Shown here: positions 1-12,490 of the stretch, piece by piece
Numbering within the stretch: the stretch's first letter is position 1
Layout: each line of letters opens with the position of its first letter
NCBI GenBank assembly: GCA_946406115.1
Contig: OX291554.1
Location: forward strand, 14,953,092-15,017,091
Direction: 5' to 3'
DNA: 64,000 nucleotides
From: Apoda limacodes
Lineage: Eukaryota; Arthropoda; Insecta; Lepidoptera; Limacodidae
Notes under the pieces: model-generated
What the model saw: the letters and a program-made list of their open reading frames with translations, nothing else
What the model was told of the DNA's origin: nothing
The model's database searches: none
Position numbers and translations under genes: made by a program

Positions 1-499
1 CGTCTCATTACCAGTTGACGTAACCTTATTTAACTACTTAGATCATGCCACATCAACCTGAAAAAGGTACGTAAGTGCTTTTACAATAATGCACTGCTTT
101 ATTATTTTTAGTTTATGTTCGTAACTTATGTAATTGAATTTGTAGTTTTATTCTAATTTAATAAGAAAGGTGACCTTTGTGATTTGTAATTTTTGTAATG
201 GGATTAGGGAGGTATGTAACCACCTGGAATTTTGCTTTAGGAAATTTTTTTAATGTTTTAATTTAGCGAAATAGGACTGTGACTTTTGTGTAGTATTATT
301 TTCCCATTCAATTATTTTCCTTGCCAACTACTTAAAATGAGTGTAGGTATACCTCGCGTGTTAAAATTTGTGTAAATCAAAGAGATTAGGGAAAACCAGT
401 GTTAACTTTTCCATAGCTAATATTAAAGCTAATAGCAAGGTCTCACAGCATAAGTAGAAAAAAATTAACAATAGATAATTTATAGTTAAATCACACAAA

Positions 500-530
<31 letters not shown>

Positions 531-540
531 CAAGATAAGC
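1..540. other. Gene-free AT-rich sequence with a TA microsatellite
   Basis: No credible coding exon is visible on either strand. A perfect (TA)n run lies at about 501-524, directly before a GC-rich LINE fragment. Nothing else is recognisable. Confidence 0.6.
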
Positions 541-887
541 CTCTACGACCTCCCCTAATAGGGCCTCCCCCCTAACACGACGCCGACGTCCGCGGGTTCG
601 TCGGCCCCCGCAAGGATACTCGAGGTATCAAAGAGTACCGGGGCGCTCCTCGCCCTCACTCAATTGCAACTGCACCCGCGTAACGGGGAACTCCCCTCCT
701 GGCGGTGACTCACCTTCGGGTTCGAGACTGACGCCGGGCGAAGGGACGCCCCCGAGAGCGACAACCCAAGCCGAGGCTCCCCCCGCGGAGAGCTCTTGAG
801 CGTTGGGCGCTATATGGGTTGAGGCTCCCTCAGAGCCTCGCCCCAAAAAGCCCGGTGAAGCAGTAATGGCTGCAACAGCCAACTGCT
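541..887 (+). mobile_element. 5'-truncated LINE 3' end (same family as the LINE at 13841-16480)
   Basis: This GC-rich block stands out from AT-rich flanks. It is the reverse complement, with scattered differences, of the 3' end of the LINE at about 13866-14210. Shared landmarks are the stretch encoding a Pro/Arg-rich tail and the terminal GGCTGCAACAGCCAACTGC. Here the element reads 5' to 3' on the plus strand and ends near 887 without an obvious poly-A tail. The minus-strand reading frame inside it is a shadow. It is a dead 5'-truncated insertion. Confidence 0.75.
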
Positions 888-3529
888 TTTGTTAGATTGA
901 TTTGAATTGATATTAAACACTAAAGTTTTTGGTCCCTTGAATTACAGCTCGTAAAAAAATCAAGCTCATAAGTGAAAGTAATAAAAATTACAGTCATTTG
1001 CATATTTTGACACTCCCAAAGTAAATCAAAACCTTTAGGGTAAATACTTTTCTTTGACCTAGAATCAAGTCAGGGGCGTAGAAAGGGGGGGGGGGGTATG
1101 GGTAACGTATCTCATCCCTAGAATCTCTAAAATTTCAAAGAAGAGTTTTGTTCTTTTGTTGGTCCAAACTCGGTGTGTGTGTCGGACTCGCACTTGTCCG
1201 TTTTTTTCCTAACAGTCTGTAAAACGCGTGTTACAAACGGTACTTTTGAAGATTTTGATATGAAATGCTAAAAACTAAATCAAAATGCTGTAAACTAATC
1301 ACGAAAAAAAGTTAAGGCGGAAAGAATTTAAAGCACCTACTTACCTGACGCTATGTAAATAAAACAAAATAAAGAAAAGTCTTTCTTATTTATTCTTATC
1401 TTTCGTATGTAAAGATACAAGTTATTGTAAGATATTCGTTGCATGTGCGTTACTTAAGAGTTATTTCTGTTGGGCTAATTACTAATAATTGTGTTTATAT
1501 TGGAGTGATTGCTTCGAAACGTAACTTGTAAATTAAATAAAGCAGATAATAATAGATGTCGTTAGCTTTGATGAACTAAACTAAACCTTATTCTCAAACC
1601 CAATAATAAAAAAACAACTGTTTCGCAAAGCCAAAAGATATTTTAAGTACATGCATTTATAATAAGGTTAATACAATTTTACATTAACATAAGCTTAATG
1701 AAATTAGTCTGAAACGAACCCTATCATGCTTTCAACATTGGACTACAACAAAACAGAGAAGTTACTTGAGACCATAAAATAACGTGTATATATTCACTTG
1801 CCTTATTTACTAGTTAGTTAATTTAATCGGATTCTTGTGAAACTCTATAATGCATTGGGAAAAATAGCATAACATCATTGTGTAATACATAAATTACGGC
1901 GAATCGCCATTTTGTAAGGGATATTTTGCTGTGAAGTCCTCAGATATGTGCGTCGTTACATGCTTATTATTCCTAATTTACTGTTCATGAGCCTTCGCTT
2001 TATAATCCTTAACAGGTTTTCGTAAAACACTGCGAAAATAAGTCGTTGAACCTTACTAAGAAAATAGTAAAAAATTAACAAGGAAAAACACTGCTCTATC
2101 TTCGAATTCCCGGCAAAAGATCTTCCTTTATTTACTTTTGTTAGCCGTGATGCCAACAACCTAGGCCCCGAAGACACCAGTTTTACAGCTTAAACAGCCT
2201 AATGTAGCCGAATTATAGTACAAGGCAAATGGAACTGTAGTTTTAATCAATTTATTTATTTACTTGTCGACTTTAATAAATACTAAAATCCTTAGTCATG
2301 AATGCGAAAAATTCAAAATTACTTGTCATTGGTAACCTTAATCTTCATCTAAACATAAAGTTTAGTAGCTTGAACCTTAACAGACATACAGTTGAGTCGA
2401 AATGGTTCATTTAAATATTGCACACTGCACGCTCATCGGCAGGGTTGATTAATTTCCTACCGATAGCGTGTAGATAGTAGGTAGTAGGGTCAGTAGCTGT
2501 GCATATCATCCTGTCATAATATACCTACAGATTAATCGCTCACCGGCTAAATTGTAAATAGGTACCTATTAGCGATAAACTTGTATTGGAGACTGTTAGG
2601 TGTCCGCCTGTCTTAGTGTGTGTATCACTCTTGATTGATACAATCTTGTAGAAGTACGGGATGTAATTACAACAAACAGAACAGAGAGTTTTTTTACGCT
2701 ATTATCTACGTACACCAACGTTGTAAACGAGCCAATATCAGATTTCTCCGGTTCTTCCAAAGCGAAATTTATGTTTGTCTAAACCGACACCTAACTATTG
2801 TACCCGATAACGAAACCAATATCGAAAACAATGGTAACAGTATTCGCACGTCGTTTGTATTAGTTTTTTAAGTCGATAAAAAATTTGCACAGCGCGAAAT
2901 CATTATGGTAAACAAATTGGACAAGGCGTCGAGCCATCTAATAATTACAGGTCGAGGAGCGACTAATTGACAAGTGAACAAAACGATCTTTCTAGCGGCC
3001 CAGTGAAAACTAGGTCGAAATAAGACAAATACTTCACTGTCTGTAGCGCAACCTCCACAGCTCGAGGACCCTTACTCAAACCACAAAAACCACAGAGCAC
3101 ACTCAATCTTCGTCAGAAGCCATACCCGCAACAAAAATCATTGCCCGCAAGGGAACAATCGCAACACGTGCGAAATCGATTGCAATGTAGTGACTCCGTT
3201 ACCTATCGGCGCGCTAGTGAACTACATATCATAATTGAATTATTCAGTGTGGCAAGATACATGAACTTCAAACCCCATACAACCGTCATTCATTAGACAA
3301 AATCATCATTTATTCATTAGATATGTATACGTTTAACTAGCGACTCAAGTCTCTTGTTCACTACGTGCTGCGTTTTAGAGGGTTCCTTATGTCCGGTAGC
3401 GCAGCCAATCAAAATTTTTAATCTCCTCTTTGTACTAAGCGATTTTTAAAAATTTGCTTCTTCAGAAATATCTATAAAGTTTTTGATATCTACAACTCGC
3501 AGTTTTATCCTACAAAATGTTTTAAAAAT
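888..3529. other. Gene-free region
   Basis: AT-rich sequence with only short random reading frames. A G-run near 1086-1096 follows a 'caggggcgtag' motif that recurs as 'cagtggcgtag' near 17182, which suggests a decayed dispersed repeat. The stretch at 2880-3240 is less AT-rich than its surroundings, but no start codon, splice signal or recognisable peptide supports an exon there. Confidence 0.5.
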
Positions 3530-3700
3530 CCATACTAATATTGTAAACGCGAAAGTAACTCTGTTGTCTGTCTGTCTGTTGTACGGATTAAAATAAAATT
3601 TGGCATGGAGATAGTCAGAATCCTGGGAAAGGACATAGACTACTTCAAAACACGTACAGCGTGAGTCGGTTTTTATTTTACGTATAATTGTTCTGTAAGT
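3530..3700 (+). repeat. Helitron-like repeat, 5' portion
   Basis: It opens with a 'ccatactaatattgtaaacg' type start followed by 'cgaaagtaactctg' and a tetranucleotide gtct run. This is the same start seen near 5345, 42441 and 58980 in this window. Such starts are typical of the non-autonomous lepidopteran Helitron-like family that ends in CTAG. The 3' end is not evident here. Confidence 0.5.
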
Positions 3701-3802
3701 GTGTTTGTGATCTAACTCCTCCTAAACGGCTGAAATGATTTGGGTAAAATTTTGTCTGAATATTTCAATGGGTTTCTGAATAATTTGAAAACACATTTGT
3801 AT

Positions 3803-4243
3803 CCGGTAGGTAGCGCTGCAGTCGATGTGTCACTGATATTCTCCTTAACAGCAGGGATGATGTTCATGATATTTTCTGTGTACGTTCGAGTTTGTACAGG
3901 CCCTGCATGGTTTGATAATACAATTTGACCCGACAGGAGACGCTACAGTCGGTATGTCACTGATGTCCTAAACGGCAGGAAAGATGTTAATGATATACTT
4001 TGTGTACGCAAACCATGTAGGGACCCCCTGCATGGTTTGAGTCACAAACGGACCCGATAGGTGACGCTGCTGTCGGTAGGTTACTATCTTCAAAACGGTA
4101 AGGAAGATGTTAATGATATTTTTGTGTACGTTCGAGTGGGTCCCTGCAAGGTTTGAATTCACAAATGGACCCTGTAGGTGACACTACAGTCGCTAGGTCA
4201 CTGATCTCCTAAACGGCAGGGGAGATGTTAATGATATTTTATA
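3803..4243. repeat. Four-copy tandem repeat, unit about 117-127 bp
   Basis: Four diverged units start at about 3803, 3930, 4054 and 4171. Each contains a 'ccggtaggt...cgctgcagtcg' start, then 'gtcactgat...aaacggcagg', 'gatgttaatgatat', 'tgtgtacg' and 'cctgcatggtttga'. Spacings are 127, 124 and 117 bp. The small reading frames over this array have no protein signature. Confidence 0.8.
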
Positions 4244-5344
4244 GATACTAAAACCATCCATAACATTCTACTAAATAATATTTATTTAAAGTTAAATAAA
4301 AAAATGTAAAGGCAGTCACAATGCCAGTTTATAGAGCATTAAACGTGTTTTTATTTTCAAAGTATATAATGAATATCCTATAGGAACTAGGAACGGTAAA
4401 ACTTTGTTTTCCAAAGCGTGCGACTTGTATGGTAATATTTTTTTATCAAAAACGCAATTAAAAGTTCAAATTACATTTGAAAAGGGGCATTTATTTCCAA
4501 AAATACTGTTACTTGCTTAAATTTTTCTCTCAAATTTCCGACCCGGACTGCTCAAAACCTTTCGCAACTTACTTCTTGGACAGAGAAGGCGACAGTTAAT
4601 GTCTTGCACGTTTTTTTTTCTTATTTTATACAAGAGAATATATCTGCCTGATTTGTCAATTAAAAATTTACTATGCATATTTTCCTGATTATACCTTAAG
4701 GCGGTCCCCGTCTAATTAGACTGTTTGCACACATCATGTGGGCCAGAAATAACGGTCTGTTTATAAGCCGCAGTTGCCGTACAATCGATCGTCTAATTTA
4801 TCAGGTAATGGGAAAAAACGGTCAAATCCCAAGAGACTCAACGATGCGCGGTGGTTTTTTGTGGTCCGTTGATGAGCACAACGGCTTTTGGTGTAATAAT
4901 GGGTACTACACACACACCTACTTTTTTTTGATTCGGTTTGCGTTAGAAATCTTATTTAAAGCAAGCTAATACTAACCTAATAAACTTAATAAGGTATAGT
5001 AGTAAGTAGGAAGGCAGGTCATTTTAAATCGACTTCTAAAAAAGAGGAGGTTTTTAATTACGTAGACTGTATTTTTGTGTGTGTGTGTGTATGTTACGCG
5101 ATATACATACTTATTTGCAGTAAAGACGTATTCTATCTATTCTATTCTAGTCTATTCTATTCTAGTCTATTTAACGCGTAAAATGCTCTGACTGTAGCTA
5201 TACCTATGTATGTCTGCTTTAGGAAATAATGTTTTAATGTTTACTGATTTTTTGTTTAAACCGGGCTCGCGGTGAAGTAAACTGGCAACCATTTGTGTAA
5301 TTGCACCATTTGCACCCGAATTTCCAATCGCTGGTAAAAAAAAA
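4244..5344. other. Gene-free region with simple repeats
   Basis: No exon is recognisable. The part at about 5030-5110, with 'aaaagaggaggtttttaatt' and a short (GT)n, resembles a common dispersed moth repeat. A (TCTAT/TCTAG) microsatellite lies at about 5130-5171. Confidence 0.5.
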
Positions 5345-6034
5345 TCCATACCAATATTATTAATACGGAAGTAACTCTGTCTGTCTGTCTGTTACCTATT
5401 CACGCTCAAACCGCTTTTAATGAAATTTGATATGAAGTTTAGGCTCCGGAGAAGAACATTTTATTTAAAAAAATTCAAAAGTTCCCGCAGGAATAACACT
5501 ATAACCGTGTTTAAACGAACTATAGCTACGGCTATAACATGCAAAAGCCATCACTTGCTATAGCAAACTTGATTAGCATAATGATGGAATTGACATAAGA
5601 ATCCCACGCTGATAACCAATTTAGGGCGGGTGCAGCCGCTGGCGTATATTACATATATAATGCCATCCTATCCCCTAACATTATAACTGTGAAAATTTGG
5701 ATGTTTGTTACTCAATCACGCTTGGCACTCACATAGGTATATTTCATCCCGGAAAAATAAAAAGTTCCCGCGGGAATAACAATAACATTTGTTACTCAAT
5801 CCTGCAGTAATAGGAGCATATAATTGAGCAAAAATTTTGCATAGGTTCTTTTTGTTTTGGAAAATTCAAAAGTTTCCGCGGGAGTAAATATATAACCGAA
5901 TTCCACAAAATGAACGCACTAGCTGCAGCTATAGCTGGCTGTTACAAACTTTTTTAGTATAATCAAGGAGTTTCCGTAAGAATCCCACGCTGATAACCAT
6001 ATTTAGGGCAGCCGGAGCCGCGGGCAAAAGCTAG
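5345..6034 (+). mobile_element. Two adjacent Helitron-like non-autonomous elements
   Basis: Two head-to-tail copies are visible. The first runs from the 'ccataccaatattattaata' start to the 'gggcgggtgcagccgctggcg' region near 5645. The second starts near 5676 and ends with 'gagccgcgggcaaaagctag' at 6015-6034. Both share 'gttcccgc(a/g)ggaataac' and 'aatcccacgctgataacc'. The CTAG end and absence of inverted ends fit Helitron-like elements. No Rep/helicase coding remains. Confidence 0.6.
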
Positions 6035-6177
6035 TATTATATAACTGTAAGTATTCCATTCTGATTGCACGCAAGCCTTATGCGCTACAGCCGGCCGGCG
6101 GCGGCGCTGATACGTATCTCATTATATTGGTTGCATACTGCATGTTTATAGGTAAATAAGCATCTGCTTTTCTAATT

Positions 6178-6775
6178 TTAAGTGTTTAAAACCAAGTTTT
6201 ATGCATTTAGCTTCAAAAACGACGGAATTCCCTAGAAACTTTCAACCCCCATTAAGAGGCTATACTACGTGCAAACGTTTCTCCGGATCCCTGAGCAGAT
6301 ATGACTCAAATTTAATGTCTGTGGTCTTCGGGGTATGGTTCAGATCCTGAAAAACGAGAAAGCACGATAAATAAGTTTTGATCTCTAGAAAAAAAAGTTT
6401 TTTAAAGTTTTGGCAAAGAAATCTCAGAAGTTCTATAAGTGCTATTAATTTACAACTTCGCTAAACGGAGGTAGCTGTAAACCACGAAAAAACGCAGTTT
6501 TTGATAACAATGGTGTATAATAAACTATTGATTTATTTTATGTGTTTCAATGAAAAATTCAGTGAATTGCGATGAAGCTGCACTATTCACGCACGCTTAG
6601 TTCAGTCATCCTTGTTTTTACTGTCACCAAATCACATAGTACTGCCTATTAACCGTCTAATAAGATAAATTTTGCAAAATGCTTTCTTAGTACTCACTTA
6701 AGTTAGAACAAAAACCTCCGAGCAAAGTCTCTAGACCCAGTAGTTTGGGCGGTGCGTTGATTTATCAGTCATTCA
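6178..6775. repeat. Dispersed repeat, family A (related copies near 51510-51865 and 55275-55740)
   Basis: Shared landmarks include 'atgcatttag' plus 'acgacgga', 'cactattcacgcacgct', 'gtcatccttg', 'agtactgcct' and a terminal 'gggcggtgcgttgatt.atcagtca'. The same landmarks occur in order at about 51690-51865 and 55275-55740, so this is a mobile family with at least three copies here. Its class is not clear from the sequence. Confidence 0.55.
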
Positions 6776-7429
6776 GCCTCCTGCCTACCTCTTAAACTAT
6801 GGCAAAGTAATGCTACTACGATATTTATTCGCGAATCATGGGCTACATTAAGACACCTTATGGCTTCCCGTGCTTGCTTAGCTAAGCTCACTACACGCAA
6901 CACACTGGGAACCAGAACAAGCTTCCGCGATTTGGACCTAGCGTTGAAGGTAATTATTTTCATGAAGTGCATGCAGACGGACAATACAAAAAGGTCACAG
7001 CGATTGATCGCCATATACCCTTTGAATGTAGTATTACTATAGGCGCGTTCGTTTTGCATTGGTATCAAAAATATCAAAATTTTAGACTCATGCGTTTGTT
7101 GACGATATTTTTTTATTTTCGTAATTTTTGCCACCGAAAAATGAAACTTTAGACCCACGCATATCTGGAGGTGGGGGTCATAACAAACGCGCCTCATATG
7201 TCGAATACACGTCACACAAATTTTCGTAATATTGGACATCTTTTCTCTAATTTTTAAATTTGCTTTAACTAACTTTTATAGAAAATTTTCCGACGTCATA
7301 GCTCTTTCCCAAGACCTCAAAATCTGTGGTAATGTGTGTACCAAACATAATTACAATTTAGCCGTTCATGCGTGACTTGGTCTCCACCACGACTTCGCCC
7401 CGTTTCTTAAGGTACTTTACAGTTTTCAG

Positions 7430-7600
7430 AACCTTTTTTTAGTGTACCTAAAAAGGAAAAAAAGAACCCTTTAGGATCACTTTGTTGTTTGTCCGTCTGT
7501 CTGTCAAGCTGTCAAGACCCTTTTTCTCAGGAACGTGTAAAGATATCAAGTTGAAATTAATATCAAATACTAAGGTCTACGGAACCTTGAAGGTGTTTTA
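7430..7600. repeat. Common 'ggttccgta'-type dispersed repeat fragment
   Basis: The stretch has 'aaaaggaaaaaaagaacccttt', 'ggatcactttgttg', a gtct run, then 'aaagatatcaagttgaaatt'. A similar module in the opposite direction lies at about 60170-60275, and short pieces with 'gggttccgta' occur near 29378 and 62320. It is a non-coding dispersed repeat. Confidence 0.45.
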
Positions 7601-10600
7601 TCAAGCTTATAAGTACGCTATAATATAATATAACGCCAAAAATATAAATAAATCAAAACCAGAGATTAACCCGCACATATGTAGTAACAATAAACTCTGT
7701 CACTCAGTGTACCCTAGAACGAGCTATGCTTAGTTTGACTACACGAAAGTCATTGGTGCTGATTTTATGCGACAACGCAAAGTGGTATTTTTTTAGTTCC
7801 AAATGGCAAAAAAAGGAATAATGCCAATGTTCTAAATATATAGGTGTAGGTACACCTATAAATAACGTAATCTTTGTACATATTTTAATTAATTCAATTA
7901 AAGACGTTCTGTTCCTATTTGATAACGGCAGAGGTGCTCTGTGGACAAAATCCAATAAGGAAAGATTTCATCATCTCAGATTTAGGCGGCTAGATGGTGC
8001 ACTCTGGGTCAGCAGGACGAGGAGCGCCCGGGGCTACGCTGGGCCGCGCCCCGCGACCTCTGTCAACGACTACCTGCCTTCCCCGTGCTTTGTTTGGCAT
8101 ACGAACCGCACACACTACCTATAATTTCGCTGAACACTTTAACCTCACTCTTTGATCTTCGACACCATTGAGTACAACACTTAACTAACGCCGTTTTACA
8201 CAAACTGCGAACAAGATTATGTGAATTTTTTTATTAGGTTGGATTATTTTATCAATACTTTTTATTACTTGCTTTAAAAAGGTATGGATTGGCTTTAAAA
8301 GAACTTCTATCATGCTTAGGGTAAAATATCCAGCCAGCGTTGGATTTTGTTTTTTTATGGCCCGGCAACATCAGTCGGTTTATTGTGTAAAATTACAACT
8401 TTTTAAATTCGAGAAAGTCTCGTAATGTTCTTGTTCTAAGATTTGCAGTAGGTAGAAGCTACTATTACAATTATAGATGTAGAATGTAATCCTAGGTATG
8501 TGATTACAACTGTTATCATAGAATAAAGAACAGCTATTATTTAGGTAACTGGCAGTAGGCAGTAACTGCCAGAAAGCGCCTAGGAAAATGTGTATGCAAC
8601 AAACAAACAAATATCAATCTTACGCATATGTATTGTATCATTATTATTACAGGCACTAATTCTATATTTACAATAATTCTCATGTTTTGTGAACAAACTC
8701 AACAAAGTTCAATTCTCATAGAACAAGGACACCTAGTTTTTTACTTGTTAATTGTTTAAAACTAATTAATTGATAGATTATAGGTAGGAATGTGACGTAG
8801 GTATCTGCACGAAAAAAAAATTAAAAACCTAACGATGGTGTAACAAACGAAGTTGCCTATTGATTAAAATCTTTTTTTAACAACGGGAAGTTAAGCTTAA
8901 TAAAACTTTTTTACGACTTAACAGACAAACTGAAAGTTCTGATATTTATTAGAACGACCCAATGTAAATCAGTATGAAAAAACTAATTCAACACGTAAGT
9001 AAATAAGAGGTTAAAATAGAGGTGTTCTAAAAATAAGTTTCCGCTACATTAGATACTTAGTAGGTACCTACTTATTAAAAAAATATTTCCTAAGTAAAAT
9101 AAGACTTTATAACTATAATATACAAACAACTCTGTATGGTATGGTCACAACCTTTGCCTTTGTAGATCCAGCGAGCTACATCTTTATAATTTTGTAATAA
9201 ACTCTGACTTTTTAGCTCCATCAGGTATTTATATTAAACAACACTCTTTTTAAAAAAAAGTGTGCTCTTTTTTTACCCTCCTTGACACTAGATGTAGGTA
9301 CTTTATTTTAACCAAAACAACCAACCATATATGAGACGCTATTTCAACCAAAACAACCAACCATGGATGAGACGCTAGCCTAGGCTGTCAATACCTTATT
9401 TTGTTTTGATATGTATTGAAGAAGCAACACAGACCAGTGCAAACAGTATTATATTCTCTTTGGTGCAAACCAGACATTGTAAAGTCCAGGACGCATTTAA
9501 CTTTTATTTTTTCTATAGCTACGAGTACCTACTTATATGAAACTTAGGATAATCAATTCAATTTCTAATTATTGTTTGTTAAAACCGCTATAAAACATGT
9601 GAAGCAAAAGCCTTTATAAATATTCATAAATTGCTATATACCGACATAACTAATAACTATATATTAAAAGGAAAATAGGCTCAGATTTGTCTAGTCGTGT
9701 TCCTCAGGTACTTGGATACAGATGACTAATGACTGCGTAAACTCTCATACAGGACAATTACACACACTACATACAATGCAAATTTATTAGTATTTTAATG
9801 CCCTACCTTTACCTATTGGCTGCACAGCGCCATACCAGAGTATTACGTCCTAACTAACGCCCTAGTTCTAAAGATCTTACCGGGCCTATCTTGGACAGAC
9901 GAATGTCAAACTAATGGATAAAAGAAACAAACCGGCGCGGCGGCGGCGGCCCGATTGTTTCAATTCGGAATTTAACAGTTTGTCGTGGCAGTATTTACTG
10001 CGATATAACTAACGTTAGCTAGTCTTTCTACTTATCGTACCGAGAGGTCGGTCGTTACCTCTTCCTTCCTCTACCTACGTAGTTCTTGTTACCTTTGTTT
10101 TTTAGCAGGATTACAGAACAAAACAAAACTTAAAGAATACAATTAACATTTGGGAACCATGTTTTCAATCTTGCACGATAACGTTATGTTTCGTATTGTA
10201 GAACGTAAATGGATTATTACTGCTACTTGCGCCTCGTAAAGGAGCGTGTTTGTTGGGTTCCGGTCACTATGGCTTGTCCCTTTGTCTCTATTACGGTGCG
10301 GCTCGACAATCGCCCTTATCTACACGTGTATCTCCCGTGTTCGTATCACTCTATATGGAGCCCGTTGGGTATTATCACATCAGGTTGTTACTGGCCAACA
10401 TTTGCATACAAGCAGGTATCGCGATCTGCGGCGCGGTGAGGGCAGATTACCGTGCCTTTGCTTCCGCACTGTATTGAATTGAATTCGTCGCTGGTTTTAG
10501 ATAGGACCCATTGCCAGTTTGCGTTTACTTGTTAGTGGATATCCCTGTGATTACAATCTCTGTAGCGAACGTTGCATTATGCAAAATTGCTTAGTCATAT

Positions 10601-10779
10601 TATTATTATTATGTTTATAGTAATAATAATAGGGTGGATAATAAAGTTGAACACATGGTGATGGCCGAGCATTTTTTTGCCACGTTAATCCTGACCATAA
10701 GTATGTATTCTATACATTATCTATACATATAATAAAATGGTAGGAAAATCAAAACTGTACATTGAATATTAATTTATTA
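7601..10779. other. Gene-free region with a small GC-rich patch and a tandem duplication
   Basis: Mostly AT-rich sequence without recognisable exons. A GC-rich patch at about 8000-8100 holds a 36-codon minus-strand frame rich in Arg, Gly and Pro, with a GT donor-like site nine codons after its ATG; no function can be named. A 36-bp unit is duplicated at 9310-9376 ('accaaaacaaccaaccat...gagacgct'). The 9930-10500 stretch is less AT-rich, but its reading frames look random. Confidence 0.45.
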
Positions 10780-11040
10780 AAGAATACTTGGGGTGAGATC
10801 TACAATCGATACCGAAGCCAAAAATATAGTTTTTAGAATTTTTGTCTGTTTGTCTGTTTGTCTGTTTATCTGTTTGTCTGTTTGTCTGTATGTATGTTCG
10901 GGATAAACTCAAAAAGTACTGCATGGATTTACTTGAAATTTGGCACGAATATTATTAAGAAGTCGGGTCAACATATAGGCTACATATTATCACGCTATCA
11001 CCTACGGGGAACGAGCAGTGAACCTTTATAGCCGTAGGTG
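10780..11040 (+). repeat. Dispersed repeat with TCTGTTTG microsatellite
   Basis: An 8-bp TCTGTTTG unit repeats about six times at about 10845-10890. It is followed by 'gggataaactcaaaaagtac', 'tggatttacttgaaatttgg' and 'taggctacatattatc', the order seen in moth Helitron-like or related elements. No coding potential. Confidence 0.5.
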
Positions 11041-11050
11041 TACGCAAAAA

Positions 11051-11329
11051 AAACTGCAAATCGATGTAGAGTTGAGCCGTTTGGCACACAGGTACTTTAG
11101 GGAAAAACAATCATTATGAGCCGCAGTTCCTCAAAATATTTGCCTTGGGGGCAAATTCAAAACGATATTCACGATGGGTTTCTGAAAAAAAAAATTTTGA
11201 ATCCCAGACAAAAAATTGATGACATCATAACATAAGGGAAATATTTTGAGAAACTGCGGGTCAAAATTATTTTTTTGCTGTAAAGTACATGTGTGCCAAA
11301 CGGCTAAACTCTACATCGATTTGCAGTTT
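11051..11329. repeat. Fold-back (long inverted repeat) element
   Basis: The left arm 11051-11099 (aactgcaaatcgatgtagag, then gccgtttggcacaca) pairs with the right arm 11281-11329 (tgtgccaaacggc, then ctctacatcgatttgcagtt). Pairing extends inward, with mismatches, through the 'ccgcagttcctcaaaatatttgcc' region on the left and 'aaatattttgagaaactgcggg' on the right. Almost the whole 279 bp is palindromic. This suggests a MITE or fold-back transposon. Confidence 0.75.
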
Positions 11330-12059
11330 TCGAGCGAAATTGCCGTTGTACACCTACCACTATTATTTCTTCAACGCATTCTGTAACAACGTGGAATCTA
11401 ACGACGCATATTTGACTTGCTTCTTAATCATTAATTATTCTACTCACACATAGCCATTTATTTTATGTTAAAAAATCGTGTAAAGTCATAACTTAGATGT
11501 GTTGTAATTTTTCGCGATATAAAAATGTTTCCTATTTGCTAACTAGATGGCGTTGGCGTCGAATTAGATCGCGCTATGGTTTCGTTTACAAAAAGTGATG
11601 TTATAGTATCACGTTCACGCAGACAACGTCGCGGGCAGCAGCTAGTAAGAAATATAATAAGTAGGTATATAACACAAGACACTCGCAGCAGTGGTAGCGA
11701 GCAGACAATGTCGACTGTTTCCATCCTTTTCGTTAAAAGGTTAGGTCATGATATACAGGGTGAAAACACAAAGTGATCTGTAGATCTTTACACTCGATTA
11801 TTTCTAAAAATATACGATTTCGAAATACTGCTTATTGATCCTTAATGTAGACGGGCAATTTATGAGTGTTTGGATTCTCCGTCATGCAGGCATCACTCAA
11901 GTAACAGTAAATTGTGCGGCAGCCACTACAAATTCGTCAAACATTAGGCCAACTTTTTGCCCAACCTTCCACTAGTAAAGGGATAGTTCGTGAGTATTTA
12001 TTGAGATTTAGTCGTGTTACGCTACATACGTTACATAGCATCCATTCATCATTTACCTA

Positions 12060-12175
12060 TTTCATCATCAGCCTACTACAATTTACTAGTGGAAATAGGC
12101 CTTTCCCATGGTGCTGGGTGCGCTGCGGTGCACGGTCATGCACCTTACGCATCCAATCGTTCTTGAGTAAGGTAA
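12060..12175 (-). mobile_element. RTE-like LINE 3'-end fragment
   Basis: The motif 'tcatcatcagcctac' followed by 'ggcctttcccatgg' and 'gctgggtgcg' resembles, on the minus strand, the 3' ends of moth RTE-type LINEs and SINEs that share those ends. It is short and diverged, so the class is tentative. Confidence 0.4.
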
Positions 12176-12217
12176 TCCGACAGAAAACTAGGGTTACGAT
12201 GCTAAAACAGCAATTGC

Positions 12218-12490
12218 TTTTTTTTTTTATATCACTAAGGTGGCAAACAATCACACGGTCCGCCTGATGGTAAGCGGTCACCGTGGCCTATGGACGCTTG
12301 TAACACCAGGGGTAACACTCGCGCGTTGCCGACCCTTCAAAAATCCAATAACTCTTTTCTTGAAGAACCCCATACTGTAGTCCTTAGAGAAGACCTTGGC
12401 AGGGAGATCATTCCACAACTTGAGCGTTCGCGGGAGGAAGTTTATCTGAAACCGCACTGAACGTGACCATTTAGATGCTTAGATGTGAAG
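12218..12490 (-). mobile_element. Jockey-group LINE 3' end, severely 5'-truncated
   Basis: A poly-T run (poly-A on the minus strand) begins at about 12218. The next ~270 bp match the 3' end of the LINE at 18340-19802 base for base over most of their length, e.g. 'cactaaggtggcaaacaa', 'ggtccgcctgatggtaagcg', 'cgttgccgaccctt', 'accttggcagggag'. The match fades after about 12480. It covers only the C-terminal end of ORF2 and the 3' UTR. Confidence 0.8.

Noticed and set aside
6769..7239. 156-codon minus-strand frame, among the longest in the first 13 kb.
   Set aside because: Composition and sequence look random, part overlaps a dispersed repeat, and no motif or splice context supports it.
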